Counted from the first letter of the stretch, positions 9,001-17,584 are shown. The stretch: 21,128 nt of DNA from Desulfobacterales bacterium (GCA_029939875.1 JAOZSC010000004.1:1-21128); one strand, 5' to 3'. Numbers and translations: made by a program. Notes: a model not told the origin generated them from the sequence alone.

Positions 9001-10143
9001 ATGCTATTTGATTATCTGACACTCAAGATCATCTGGTGGCTGTTTGTCGGCGTATTGCTGATCGGTTTTGCACTCATGGACGGCTTTGACCTCGGGGTGG
9101 GAACCCTGCTGCCTTTCGTGGCCCAAAATGACGACCAGCGACGGGTGGTCATCAATGCCATCGGGCCCACCTGGGAAGGCAACCAGGTGTGGTTCATCAC
9201 CGCGGGGGGAGCCCTGTTTGCCGCCTGGCCTCTGGCATATGCGGTCGCCTTTTCGGGGTTTTACTGGGCCATGCTGCTGGTGCTCTTTGCTCTTTTTTTC
9301 CGACCCATCGGGTTTGAATACCGCAGCAAAATTGCCGACCCCCGCTGGCGCACTGCCTGGGACTGGGGCCTTTTTGTCGGCGGCATGGTGCCGGCTGTGG
9401 TGTTCGGCGTGGCCTTCGGCAATCTGTTGCAGGGCGTTCCCTTTCACTACGATGAATTTTTACGCCCCTTTTACACCGGCAGCTTCTGGGGGCTTTTAAA
9501 CCCCTTTGCCCTGCTGGCTGGCATCGTGAGCCTGTCCATGCTGATCATGCACGGTGGGGTTTACCTGCAGATGCGTACCACCGATGCTATTTATACCCGG
9601 GCGAAAAAGGCAGTGCGTATTTTTAGCATTATATTTTTACTGGCCTTCGCCATTGCCGGCCTGTGGCAGGCCTATGGTATACAAGGCTACCAAATTGTGT
9701 CCAGCCCGGATACCGGTACGTCCTTCAGTCCGCTGGCAAAAACGGTGGCAACGACAAGTGGTTCCTGGATGCAAAATTTTTCCGTTTATCCGTGGATGAT
9801 CATCGCGCCGGTGCTGGCCTTTGCCGGCGCCATTTTGGCCCTGGTGCTCTCGGCAGTCAACCGGGCCGGTCTGGCCTTTATTTGCAGCGGAGCATCGCTG
9901 ACCGGTGTGATTCTGACCGCCGCTTTTGCCATGTTTCCGTTCGTCATCCCCTCCAGCACACAGCCCAATGCCAGTCTGACCGTATTTGACTGCACATCCA
10001 GTCATTACACCTTGAATGTGATGTTTATTGCCGTGGTGGTTTTTCTGCCCATCGTGATCGTTTACACCAGCTGGGTGTACCGGGTTTTGCGCGGAAAAAT
10101 AACAGAAGAAAAAATAAGGGAAGAAACGCATTCAGCGTATTGA
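9001..10143 (+). CDS. cydB: Cytochrome bd oxidase subunit II
   Basis: 380 residues (E. coli CydB 379), an integral membrane protein that pairs with CydA and holds a structural quinone and a proton channel. Strong family landmarks are the WWLFVGVLLIGFALMDGFDL start, GNQVWFITAGGALFAAWP near 60-77, FFRPIGFEYRSK near 99-110, GNLLQGVPF near 140-148 and FPFVIPSS near the C-terminal third. In WEGNQVW (58-64) a glutamate replaces the aspartate of the E. coli WDGNQVW, which is conservative. It follows cydA by 60 bp with its own ribosome site and precedes cydX. The C-terminus ending THSAY mirrors THSLY of E. coli. Complete, no defects. Confidence 0.99.
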   Translation: MLFDYLTLKIIWWLFVGVLLIGFALMDGFDLGVGTLLPFVAQNDDQRRVVINAIGPTWEGNQVWFITAGGALFAAWPLAYAVAFSGFYWAMLLVLFALFFRPIGFEYRSKIADPRWRTAWDWGLFVGGMVPAVVFGVAFGNLLQGVPFHYDEFLRPFYTGSFWGLLNPFALLAGIVSLSMLIMHGGVYLQMRTTDAIYTRAKKAVRIFSIIFLLAFAIAGLWQAYGIQGYQIVSSPDTGTSFSPLAKTVATTSGSWMQNFSVYPWMIIAPVLAFAGAILALVLSAVNRAGLAFICSGASLTGVILTAAFAMFPFVIPSSTQPNASLTVFDCTSSHYTLNVMFIAVVVFLPIVIVYTSWVYRVLRGKITEEKIREETHSAY

Positions 10144-10164
10144 AAATTTGGGCTCGAAAGCTGT

Positions 10165-10254
10165 AAGGCTGGAAAGCCAGGAAGCAGGGAAGCCTAAGCA
10201 GCAAATGGCACTGGCACTTTTCGGCCTCACCAAGCTTCCCAGCATCAAAGCCTT
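10165..10254. repeat. Imperfect stem-loop repeat between cydB and cydX
   Basis: The 145-bp cydB-cydX gap holds nested complements: AAGGCT (10165-10170) with AGCCTT (10249-10254), and GCAGGGAAGC (10184-10193) with GCTTCCCAGC (10234-10243, one mismatch). The left arm also contains related short direct units (GGAAAGCC, GGAAGC, GGGAAGCC). It looks like an intergenic palindromic repeat of the kind dispersed in many genomes. Confidence 0.5.
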
Positions 10255-10288
10255 TTGTTAAGCCTTTATCAATTATAAGGATATAATC

Positions 10289-10399
10289 ATGTGGTATTTT
10301 GCATGGATTTTAGGTGTGCTGCTGGCATGTGCTTTCGGTATCATCAACGTGATGTGGATGGAAGCCGAAGAAATGCTGGGCATGGAAAAAGATTCCTAG
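10289..10399 (+). CDS. cydX: Cytochrome bd accessory subunit CydX
   Basis: A 36-residue protein, MWYFAWILGVLLACAFGIIN followed by VMWMEAEEMLGMEKDS. The first 20 residues match E. coli CydX at 17 positions, and Glu25 is in the same place. CydX is a single transmembrane helix that sits beside CydA and stabilises the haems of cytochrome bd. A TAAGGAT ribosome site ends 7 nt before the ATG. Its stop TAG (10397-10399) overlaps the stop of the minus-strand gene that comes from the other side: the palindrome CTAG serves both. A 145-bp structured gap separates it from cydB, longer than usual. It is too short for standard ORF thresholds and is easily missed. Confidence 0.96.
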   Translation: MWYFAWILGVLLACAFGIINVMWMEAEEMLGMEKDS

Positions 10400-11832
10400 A
10401 ATTGTCGGATGTCTCTTTGCACCGACGATAAACGGCGCACCCAGGGTGATGCCCGGCGTATTGGTGCCGGCAGCCCCTGGGCGGTCAACCGGGCCGCCTG
10501 CCGGGTGGTAAAAACGCCGTATAACAACCGGTACCAATCCCTTCCCTTGTAAGTGCCCCTGTAGCAGCTCAGCTCTTTTTGTTTCTCCAGCTGATTTTCC
10601 CGGATAAAATCCAACAACGATCTTTCACTGCGGACCCCCAGGATCTGAATGGTGTAATGGGCCGGGTTCTGAGATAAAAGCCATTTTTCGCGCTGCAGCT
10701 CACCGACGGCACTGGACTTTATGGCCGACGACGACGGGGGCGAGGACGGGACAGCAGTGCGCTTGGGACGCACCGCTACCACTGCCGGTTCTGGTTTTTC
10801 CACCCGCACGACGACCGGTGGTGCCGGCACAGGTTTTGATGTCACCGCCGGCGGTGGTTTGCTCTCTGCCGGGATCCGGACGGGCGGTATTTTTACCCGG
10901 ATGGTGCGGCGGGCACTGTTTTTATCCGATCCGATTTTGGCCCGAAACACCCTGGCAGCAGGCTTGCGCACCGATAGTTTTGATCCTGGCTGGTTGTCCT
11001 TTGGGTATAGCCACAGGGCCGCCAGCAAAACCACCAGGATGCCGGCGATCATCCAGGCAATTTTTTTACCTGAAGCGTTGTTTAACTTTTGAAAAAATCC
11101 CGGGGCAGTTGCACGACCGCCATCGGCCTTGCTCAGCAGCTGACGGGCCGCCTCATTGATCGCACCCGGGTTGCCGCCGGTGGTTTGATAAATTTTCTTG
11201 ACGACCGCCTTTTTAAAAGGACTGTCACCGGTGTAGCCGGCAATCGCCAGCCGGTGCTGCAGGTAAGCAGCCGTTTCTTCCCGGGTCAAGCCGGTCAGAT
11301 AAATTTTATGGACAGCAGTATCGGTCGGAAACGATGCGCTCACAGCGCTGACAGCGGTATACAAATCGGGCGTACCGAATAAAACCAGGCGTTTGACCTT
11401 CTGCGAGCTGCCGGGCACCAGGGCCTCTTTGAGCAAAAAGCGCAGCCGCGAACGATCCAGACGGTGGGCATCGTCAACAAAGATAACCGGATCCGTGGAA
11501 TCCTGTAAAATATAGGCGGCAAACCCGTGGTCTTTTCCCGCCGGCCGGCTGCGCTCGGCGTCCGCGGTGGGACTATAACGGATATGGCAGGCTTTCCAGG
11601 AAACATTGGTTCCCAGCAGGTACTGGTTTAGCAGCGTCGTTTTGCTGCCGCCCGTCTCACCGATGACCAGCACGATGACATCGGTTCCTGCCACCAGGCT
11701 TGTGAGCATCGCCAGACGCTTTTCAAAAGCGTCGAAAGCAAAGTAAAACTGTGGGTCCGGCTCCGGTGAAAAGGAATCTTCCAGCACACCCGCAGCGGCC
11801 TTGTCCCCGGTCTTTTGATTTTCAAGTGTCAT
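10396..11832 (-). CDS. AAA+ ATPase with transmembrane helix and C-terminal SPOR domain (DamX/ExeA-like)
   Basis: 478 residues. Residues 25-240 are an ExeA/GspA-type AAA ATPase: Walker A-like GETGGSKTT at 58-66, Walker B VIFVDD at 116-121, then helical lid features such as TGGNPGAINEAAR near 218-230. One transmembrane helix lies at 258-276. A basic, proline-rich linker spans about 290-370, and a SPOR-like domain about 388-475 (HYTIQILG, later WYRLLYGVF). The order cytoplasmic ATPase, membrane helix, periplasmic linker, SPOR matches DamX-type proteins that bind denuded peptidoglycan at division sites. The Walker A has Ser in place of the last Gly before Lys, so hydrolysis is uncertain. The ATG overlaps the lpd stop as ATGA, making it the last gene of the sucAB-lpd operon. 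Confidence 0.85.
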   Translation of the reverse strand: MTLENQKTGDKAAAGVLEDSFSPEPDPQFYFAFDAFEKRLAMLTSLVAGTDVIVLVIGETGGSKTTLLNQYLLGTNVSWKACHIRYSPTADAERSRPAGKDHGFAAYILQDSTDPVIFVDDAHRLDRSRLRFLLKEALVPGSSQKVKRLVLFGTPDLYTAVSAVSASFPTDTAVHKIYLTGLTREETAAYLQHRLAIAGYTGDSPFKKAVVKKIYQTTGGNPGAINEAARQLLSKADGGRATAPGFFQKLNNASGKKIAWMIAGILVVLLAALWLYPKDNQPGSKLSVRKPAARVFRAKIGSDKNSARRTIRVKIPPVRIPAESKPPPAVTSKPVPAPPVVVRVEKPEPAVVAVRPKRTAVPSSPPSSSAIKSSAVGELQREKWLLSQNPAHYTIQILGVRSERSLLDFIRENQLEKQKELSCYRGTYKGRDWYRLLYGVFTTRQAARLTAQGLPAPIRRASPWVRRLSSVQRDIRQF

Positions 11833-13238
11833 TTTTTCACGGCCGCAGCCGCCTCCTGCAAAGCCTCGGCAAAGGTCGGATGACCGTGGACGGTGCGGGC
11901 CACGTCTTCAGCACTGGCGCCAAACTCAATGGCCAGCACACATTCGGCGATCATGTCCGACGCCCGCGGGCCAATGATGTGCACCCCCAGGATTCGGTCG
12001 GTTTTCTCGTGGGCAATCATTTTGACAAATCCATCGGTTTCTCCCAGGCAACGCGAACGCCCCACTCCTGCGAAGGGATAGGTTCCGGTGCTGTATGGGA
12101 TCTGGCGCTGTTTCACCTGTTCTTCAGTCAATCCCACACTGGCGACTTCCGGATTTGTGTAAATAACCGAAGGCAGGGCATCGTAGTTGACTTCACCGGC
12201 TTTTCCGGCCATGCACTCAACGACTGCGATGCCTTCAGCCGAGGCCTTGTGGGCCAGCATCGGCCCGGCAACCAGATCGCCAATGGCGTAAACCGTGGAA
12301 ATGTTTGTGCGGTAAGCGGCATCCACCCGCACGTGCCCGCTGGCGGGATCGGTTTCGATGCCCAGTGTCTCCATGCCCAGGCCCCGGGTGAGGGGGCGTC
12401 GTCCCACGCTGACCAGCAACCGGTTGCAGGTCAGCGATTCGCTGCCCTTTTTGGTTTCCAGCTCTATACGGACTGATTTTCCGGAAATCCGGGCGGTGGT
12501 CACCCGGGTTTGCATGCGAAACATGATGCCCTGGCGCTTGAGCACCCGTTGCAGCTTGCGCCCCACCTGTCCATCCACGCCGGAGGCAATGGTGGGCAGC
12601 ATTTCAATGACAGTCACTTTTGCCCCCAGACGCTGCCAGACAGAACCCAGTTCCAACCCGATATAACCGCCGCCCACGATACCCAGATGTTTGGGAAGCA
12701 CATCGAATTTCAAGGCTTCGGTGGCCGTAACAATATGCTGCCCGTCGAATTTGAGGCCGGAAACCGCCGCCGGTTCGCTGCCGGTGGCCAAAATGACGGC
12801 CCCGGTCTTAAGCGTGAATCGCTGCGGCTTTTTGGATGCCCCCGAACCGTCTTCAACCTCAATCCGGTCCGGTCCGGACAGGGTCGCGCTGCCCCGGATG
12901 ATTTCAATTTTATGGGCTTCGAGCAGTTTGCGGACGTTGTCGGTCAACTCCGCGACCACTTTGTCCTTGCGAGCCATCATGGCCGGCAGGTCCAGGGTCA
13001 CCCGGCCGGTCTTGATGCCGTGGGCGGCCAACTGCTCTTTGGCCAGATAGTAGTAGTGACTGGAATCCAGCAGCGCCTTGCTGGGAATGCACCCCCGGTT
13101 CAGGCACACGCCTCCCAGGCGCGCTTCTTTTTCAACGCAGGCTACATGCATGCCGAGCCGGGCGGCGTGAACCGCCGCCACATAGCCGCCGGGGCCGCTT
13201 CCAATAATGACAACGTCATAGGCTGTGTTTTGGGTCAT
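11829..13238 (-). CDS. lpdA: Dihydrolipoyl dehydrogenase (E3)
   Basis: 469 residues, usual for E3. It reoxidises the dihydrolipoyl group of the E2 subunit with FAD and passes electrons to NAD+. Seen in order: FAD-binding GSGPGG at 13-18; the redox disulfide Cys45 and Cys50 in GGVCLNRGCIPSK; ATGSEP at 151-156; the NAD-binding GGGYIG at 189-194; the second FAD contact YAIGDL near 317-322; and the catalytic His453-Glu458 pair in HGHPTFAE. It starts 1 bp after the sucB stop, with GGAG inside the sucB end as its ribosome site. Its stop overlaps the next gene by 4 bp. Its position after sucAB says it serves 2-oxoglutarate dehydrogenase. It could also serve other lipoyl complexes. Confidence 0.96.
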   Translation of the reverse strand: MTQNTAYDVVIIGSGPGGYVAAVHAARLGMHVACVEKEARLGGVCLNRGCIPSKALLDSSHYYYLAKEQLAAHGIKTGRVTLDLPAMMARKDKVVAELTDNVRKLLEAHKIEIIRGSATLSGPDRIEVEDGSGASKKPQRFTLKTGAVILATGSEPAAVSGLKFDGQHIVTATEALKFDVLPKHLGIVGGGYIGLELGSVWQRLGAKVTVIEMLPTIASGVDGQVGRKLQRVLKRQGIMFRMQTRVTTARISGKSVRIELETKKGSESLTCNRLLVSVGRRPLTRGLGMETLGIETDPASGHVRVDAAYRTNISTVYAIGDLVAGPMLAHKASAEGIAVVECMAGKAGEVNYDALPSVIYTNPEVASVGLTEEQVKQRQIPYSTGTYPFAGVGRSRCLGETDGFVKMIAHEKTDRILGVHIIGPRASDMIAECVLAIEFGASAEDVARTVHGHPTFAEALQEAAAAVKK

Positions 13239-13239
13239 C

Positions 13240-14556
13240 TTAAATCTCCATCATGATTCGTTGCGGATCTTCCACGCACTGTTTGATGCGTTTAAGGAAG
13301 CCAACGGCCTGTCGCCCGTCTACGATCCGGTGGTCGTAACTCAACGCCACGTACATCATGGGGCGGATGACCACGGCATCGTCAATGACTACCGGTCGTT
13401 TTTCAATTTTATGCATCCCGAGAATTGCGCTCTGGGGCATGTTTAAAATGGGGGTGCTTAAAAGAGAGCCGTAAACACCGCCATTGCTGATGGTAAAGGT
13501 GCCGCCTTCCAGGTCTGAAAGTTCCAGGCGATTTGCATTGATTTTTTCCACAAAGCCAACAAGGCTCTGTTCCAGTTGGGCAAAATTCAGCTGGTCTGCA
13601 TGGCGGATGACCGGGACCACCAGACCGCGTTCGGATCCCACCGCAATACCGATGTGATAATAATGGTGCTCAATGATATCCTTTTCATCCAGGTAGGCGT
13701 TGATCAGGGAAAATTCCTTGAGCGCTTCGATGCTGGCCTTGATAAAAAACGACATGAACCCCAGCCCCACACCATGTTTTTGTTTAAAAGCTTCCTTATA
13801 CCGGTTTCGCAGGCTCATGACCGGCAGCATGTCAATCTCGTTGAAAGTGGTCAGCATGGCTGTGTTCTGTTTGGCTGCCAGCAGGCGGACGGCGATGCGC
13901 TGCCGGATCGGGCTCATGGGCTTGCGGGTGACCTGCTCTTCGCGCGTCAGAGAGATTGCCGGTTGAAGGGCCGCCAGACCCTCACCGGTGCCGCCCGTGG
14001 CAGCCGACACCGGCCGGCTTTCCAGGTACAGCAAGACATCACCTTTGGTCAAACGACCTGCAGGGCCGGTGCCCTTTATTTGCGCGGGGTCTAAATTGTG
14101 TTCACTAAGCAGCCGCCGCACGGAGGGTGCAAAGGTCTCAGCGACCGCACCCGCCCCCGGAACCGCGGGCTTGGGGAGGTCGGTGGCGGAAACCGGCGAC
14201 GCTTTTTGTGCCGGTGCTTCAGCTGATTTTTCGCCGGCAGTCACGGCAACGGGTGCCGGGGCTGCCGCCTCGGCCTTCTCGGTTTCGGCAACAGCAGCCG
14301 GGACCGGTGATTGCGCGGCTGCTTCGGTGTCGATTGTGCCGACCACCGCGCCGATGGCAACCGTCTCTCCCTCCGCAACTGTAATCGACAGGCTCCCGTC
14401 GGCTTCGGCGACCACTTCCAGGGTGACCTTGTCGGTTTCAATCACAAAAAGAGGTTCTTCTTTTTTTACCACCTCACCGTCACTTTTGAACCACTGCGCC
14501 AGCAATGCTTCGGTAACCGATTCACCCACACCGGGAACGATTATTTCGATAAGCAT
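13240..14556 (-). CDS. sucB: Dihydrolipoyllysine succinyltransferase (E2 of 2-oxoglutarate dehydrogenase)
   Basis: 438 residues. E2 is the core of the complex and moves the succinyl group from lipoamide to CoA. An N-terminal lipoyl domain (about 1-77) carries the lipoylated Lys43 in ETDKVTLEV. An Ala/Pro/Glu-rich flexible linker runs from 78 to 138. The small E1/E3-binding domain is at about 140-178 (FAPSVRRLLSEH, GTGPAGRLTKGD). The acyltransferase domain covers about 205-438, with SYDHRIVDG holding catalytic His409 and Asp413. The ATG at 14556 follows GAGAGG. It lies 208 bp after sucA and 1 bp before lpd. A single lipoyl domain and the pairing with SucA favour succinyl- over acetyltransferase. 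Confidence 0.95.
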   Translation of the reverse strand: MLIEIIVPGVGESVTEALLAQWFKSDGEVVKKEEPLFVIETDKVTLEVVAEADGSLSITVAEGETVAIGAVVGTIDTEAAAQSPVPAAVAETEKAEAAAPAPVAVTAGEKSAEAPAQKASPVSATDLPKPAVPGAGAVAETFAPSVRRLLSEHNLDPAQIKGTGPAGRLTKGDVLLYLESRPVSAATGGTGEGLAALQPAISLTREEQVTRKPMSPIRQRIAVRLLAAKQNTAMLTTFNEIDMLPVMSLRNRYKEAFKQKHGVGLGFMSFFIKASIEALKEFSLINAYLDEKDIIEHHYYHIGIAVGSERGLVVPVIRHADQLNFAQLEQSLVGFVEKINANRLELSDLEGGTFTISNGGVYGSLLSTPILNMPQSAILGMHKIEKRPVVIDDAVVIRPMMYVALSYDHRIVDGRQAVGFLKRIKQCVEDPQRIMMEI

Positions 14557-14764
14557 ACATACCTCTCAACTTTAACTTAGGCCTTTAAGGCTGTTTATCT
14601 GACAAATGTTAAAAAGCGAACCGCAAAATTTCGAAGTACGGAATCGCTGTGCTCTGCCTTTTAAATCCTTATAATCTGTTTTCCGACTTCCCCATTCCGA
14701 CTTCCCTTACCAGTTACGCTATCGATAAACCGGTAACGAGTGACCAGGCACCGGCAACAAGGGC
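14557..14764. other. sucA-sucB intergenic region with short repeats
   Basis: 208 bp without an ORF. It holds a direct repeat TTCCGACTTCCC (14681-14692 and 14695-14706), GTTAC/GTAAC arms at 14713-14717 and 14733-14737, and a small palindrome of GCCTT/AAGGC near 14580-14591 just before sucB. No clear promoter or T-tailed terminator is visible, so sucB is probably cotranscribed with sucA. Confidence 0.5.
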
Positions 14765-17503
14765 CTAGCTTACCGCCGCCGGCTCACTGCCATGAGCGGG
14801 CGGCCCCAACGCTTCGGCGACAATCCGATTTTGCTCCTGCTTAAATACCGCCGCAAAACCGGTTGCCGGACTGGATGCCGCCTTTCTGCCGATGTATCCT
14901 AAAGGCTTTCCGATAAGGGCCTCAAGCCTGGGTTTTATGAATTGCCAGCCGCCCATATTTTCGGGTTCTTCCTGCACCCAAAAATGGTTTGCAGAGCGAC
15001 AATATTTTTTCAGCAGGACCTTCATCTGCTCCCGCGCAAACGGGTAAAACTGCTCCAGCCGAACCAGGGCCTTGGTGGAAACCCTCAGGTCCCGGCGGCG
15101 GGCCAGCAGCTCATAATAAATTTTGCCGCTGCAAAACAAAATGGTCTGCACATCACCGGCGGCATCGGGGTCATCGAGCACCGGCTGAAACGAGCCGATA
15201 GCAAGCTCTTCTATGGTCGATACCGCCAGGGGGTGACGCAGAAGACTTTTGGGGGTCAGTATGACCAGCGGTTTGCGATAGTGGCTTTTTGCCTGGCGCC
15301 GCAGCAGGTGAAAGTACTGGGCCGGGGTGCTGGGATTGCAGACCTGGATATTGTTGCCTGCGCACAGCTGCAAAAAACGCTCAGGACGGGCGCTGGAATG
15401 CTCGGGCCCCAGTCCTTCGAAACCGTGAGGCAGCAACAGCACCAGTCCGGACAACCGGTTCCATTTGGCTTCGCCGCTGGCAATGAACAGGTCGATAACT
15501 CCCTGGGCATTGTTGACAAAGTCGCCAAACTGCGCCTCCCAAAGAACCAGACCCTCCGGCCGGGCCGTGGAATAGCCGTATTCAAAGCCCAGAACGCCGA
15601 CTTCCGACAGGGGGCTGTCACAGACACAAAAGGTAGCCTGCTTTTCATCCAGCTGGTTCAGCGGAGTGATTGTGCTGCCGGTTCGGGTATCGAACAGCAC
15701 GCTGTGCCGCTGGCTGAAAGTTCCGCGGCTGCAATCCTGGCCACTGAGTCGGATAGGCATACCCTCCGTCACCAGGCTTGCAAAGGCCAGCGCCTCGGCA
15801 CCGGCCCAGTCAATGCCGGAACCCCGCTTTACAGCCTGCAGCCGTTTTTGCATCAGCCGTTCCAGTTTCGAGTGCACGCTGAACCCCTCGGGCAGGCTGG
15901 TGAGTTTTCGGGCCAGGCGCCCGAGGGTCTCTTTTTTTACAGCGGTGCGGATCGCATTGAAGGTATAATTCCCGTGAAAAGAGAGCCAGTTTTCATAAAA
16001 AGTTGCCTGCGGAAACGGGCATTCACTGCCATGAACGGTTTCATAGGCTGTATTTAAAGCGGTGTTGATAGTTCCGGTGATGGTTTCCAGATTTTCTTTT
16101 TGAACAAGGCCCTCTTCGATCAGCTTTTGGGCGTACATCATGTGAAGCGACGCTCGCTGTTTAATGCGATCGTACATCAGCGGCTGGGTGAAGTAGGGTT
16201 CATCGCCCTCATTGTGACCGTAGCGGCGGTAGCAGATTACATCGATGACCACATCCTTGGCGAACTGCCAGCGGTAGTCGGCAGCCATCCGCAAAACATG
16301 TATCAGGGCCTCCGGGTCTTCACCGTGCACGTGAAAAACCGGCACCATGAGCATTTTGGCAATATCGGTGGAATAGCGGGTGGAACGCGCATTTTCAGGC
16401 AGGGTGGTGTATCCGATCTGATTGTTGATTACCAGATGAAGGGTGCCGCCGGTGCGATAGCCTCGCAGCTGGGACATGTTCAGGGTTTCGGCCACAACCC
16501 CCTGGCCGGCAAAAGCCGCATCACCGTGAATCAGCACAGGCAGCACCGCCTGCCGGGTGCGCTCACCTGTCATATCCTGCCGGGCCCGCACGAAGCCTTC
16601 TACCACCGGGTCCACGGATTCCAAGTGACTGGGATTGTTCATTAAGAAAATGCGCAGTTTTTGCTGCCGGACAGTAGTGACATCGGCCAGATAACCGTTG
16701 TGATATTTCACATCACCGGCGCCCACCAGGTCGTCCGGATTGTAACAGTTCTCAAATTCGGCGAAAATTTCTTCATAGGGTCTGCTCAGGAAATGAGCCT
16801 GAACGTTCAATCGTCCCCGGTGGGCCATGCCCAGTATGATTTCCCGGCATTCTTTTTGGGCCACCTTGTCCAACAGGTCCCCTAAAGCCGGAATCAACGC
16901 ATCGCCGCCTTCCAGGGAAAAACGGGTGACGGCAAGAAATTTTTTATTGAGAAATTGCTCGAACAGCGCCGCACGGGAAAGCTTTTCCAGGATGCGGTGT
17001 TTTTCGGAAGGATTCAAACTCGGCCGGTTGCGGTTTGGCTCCATGCGATCCAACAGCCACTCCCGCTCGCCGGGGTCCTGCAGGTGCATGAATTCGACGC
17101 CAATGGAACGGCAATAGGTTTCTTTGAGGGCCTTTAAAATTTCACCCAGGCTCGCCCGTCCGGATTTTGAAAACCGCGGGGCGAAAATTTCAACCTCCAG
17201 ATCCCGGGCAGTGAGCTCGAACGCCTCCAGGTTCAACAGCGGATGTTCCATCGGGCAGGCCGCCAGGGGGTCCAGGCAGGCCATCAAATGGCCCAGGTCC
17301 CGGTAACGGTAAATGAGGGCCTGAACACGGCCCTGGCGCTGCAGCTGGTCCCCGTCGGTCGTAACGGCCCCCGGGCCGGCCAGTTCAAAACCTTCAAAAA
17401 AAAACTGCCATTGCTCGGAAAGCGTTTGGGGCTCTTTTTTCCAGCGTTGATACTGCGCCTCGATATACTCGGCATTCCAGGTTGCCGTGAGCTTTAGACT
17501 CAT
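14765..17503 (-). CDS. sucA: 2-oxoglutarate dehydrogenase E1 component
   Basis: 912 residues from the ATG at 17503. It decarboxylates 2-oxoglutarate with thiamine diphosphate and succinylates E2 in the TCA cycle. Numbering from the alternative upstream ATG (17512), the motifs are: MAHRGRLN at 229-236; NNPSHLE at 292-298; the thiamine diphosphate/Mg site GDAAFAGQG at 330-338 through VINNQIG at 361-367; YGHNEGDEP at 431-439; GFEYGYS at 642-648; HGFEGLGPEHSSAR at 696-709; and WVQEEPENMG at 845-854. Length is close to E. coli SucA (933). The start at 17503 (MSLKL) is preferred because GAGGGG lies 9 nt upstream of it, whereas it abuts the ATG at 17512. First gene of sucA-sucB-lpd-SPOR. Confidence 0.97.
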   Translation of the reverse strand: MSLKLTATWNAEYIEAQYQRWKKEPQTLSEQWQFFFEGFELAGPGAVTTDGDQLQRQGRVQALIYRYRDLGHLMACLDPLAACPMEHPLLNLEAFELTARDLEVEIFAPRFSKSGRASLGEILKALKETYCRSIGVEFMHLQDPGEREWLLDRMEPNRNRPSLNPSEKHRILEKLSRAALFEQFLNKKFLAVTRFSLEGGDALIPALGDLLDKVAQKECREIILGMAHRGRLNVQAHFLSRPYEEIFAEFENCYNPDDLVGAGDVKYHNGYLADVTTVRQQKLRIFLMNNPSHLESVDPVVEGFVRARQDMTGERTRQAVLPVLIHGDAAFAGQGVVAETLNMSQLRGYRTGGTLHLVINNQIGYTTLPENARSTRYSTDIAKMLMVPVFHVHGEDPEALIHVLRMAADYRWQFAKDVVIDVICYRRYGHNEGDEPYFTQPLMYDRIKQRASLHMMYAQKLIEEGLVQKENLETITGTINTALNTAYETVHGSECPFPQATFYENWLSFHGNYTFNAIRTAVKKETLGRLARKLTSLPEGFSVHSKLERLMQKRLQAVKRGSGIDWAGAEALAFASLVTEGMPIRLSGQDCSRGTFSQRHSVLFDTRTGSTITPLNQLDEKQATFCVCDSPLSEVGVLGFEYGYSTARPEGLVLWEAQFGDFVNNAQGVIDLFIASGEAKWNRLSGLVLLLPHGFEGLGPEHSSARPERFLQLCAGNNIQVCNPSTPAQYFHLLRRQAKSHYRKPLVILTPKSLLRHPLAVSTIEELAIGSFQPVLDDPDAAGDVQTILFCSGKIYYELLARRRDLRVSTKALVRLEQFYPFAREQMKVLLKKYCRSANHFWVQEEPENMGGWQFIKPRLEALIGKPLGYIGRKAASSPATGFAAVFKQEQNRIVAEALGPPAHGSEPAAVS

Positions 17504-17512
17504 GCCCGTCAT

Positions 17513-17518
17513 CCCCTC
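17513..17518 (-). promoter_or_regulatory. Ribosome binding site deciding the sucA start
   Basis: GAGGGG on the minus strand is 9 nt from the ATG at 17503 but touches the ATG at 17512, so the downstream start is favoured. Confidence 0.7.
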
Positions 17519-17584
17519 ATGGGTGGGACAGCGTGTCAGGAAAATAGGCAGCTGTTGTTTGGATCTGCTGCCGGTTCATAGCGG

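Noticed and set aside
10310..10537. 75-codon minus-strand frame overlapping cydX
   Set aside because: It runs across the end of the SPOR gene in another frame and over cydX; no family similarity.
14942..16057. 371-codon plus-strand open frame opposite sucA
   Set aside because: Antisense shadow of sucA, whose thiamine diphosphate and active-site motifs are intact.
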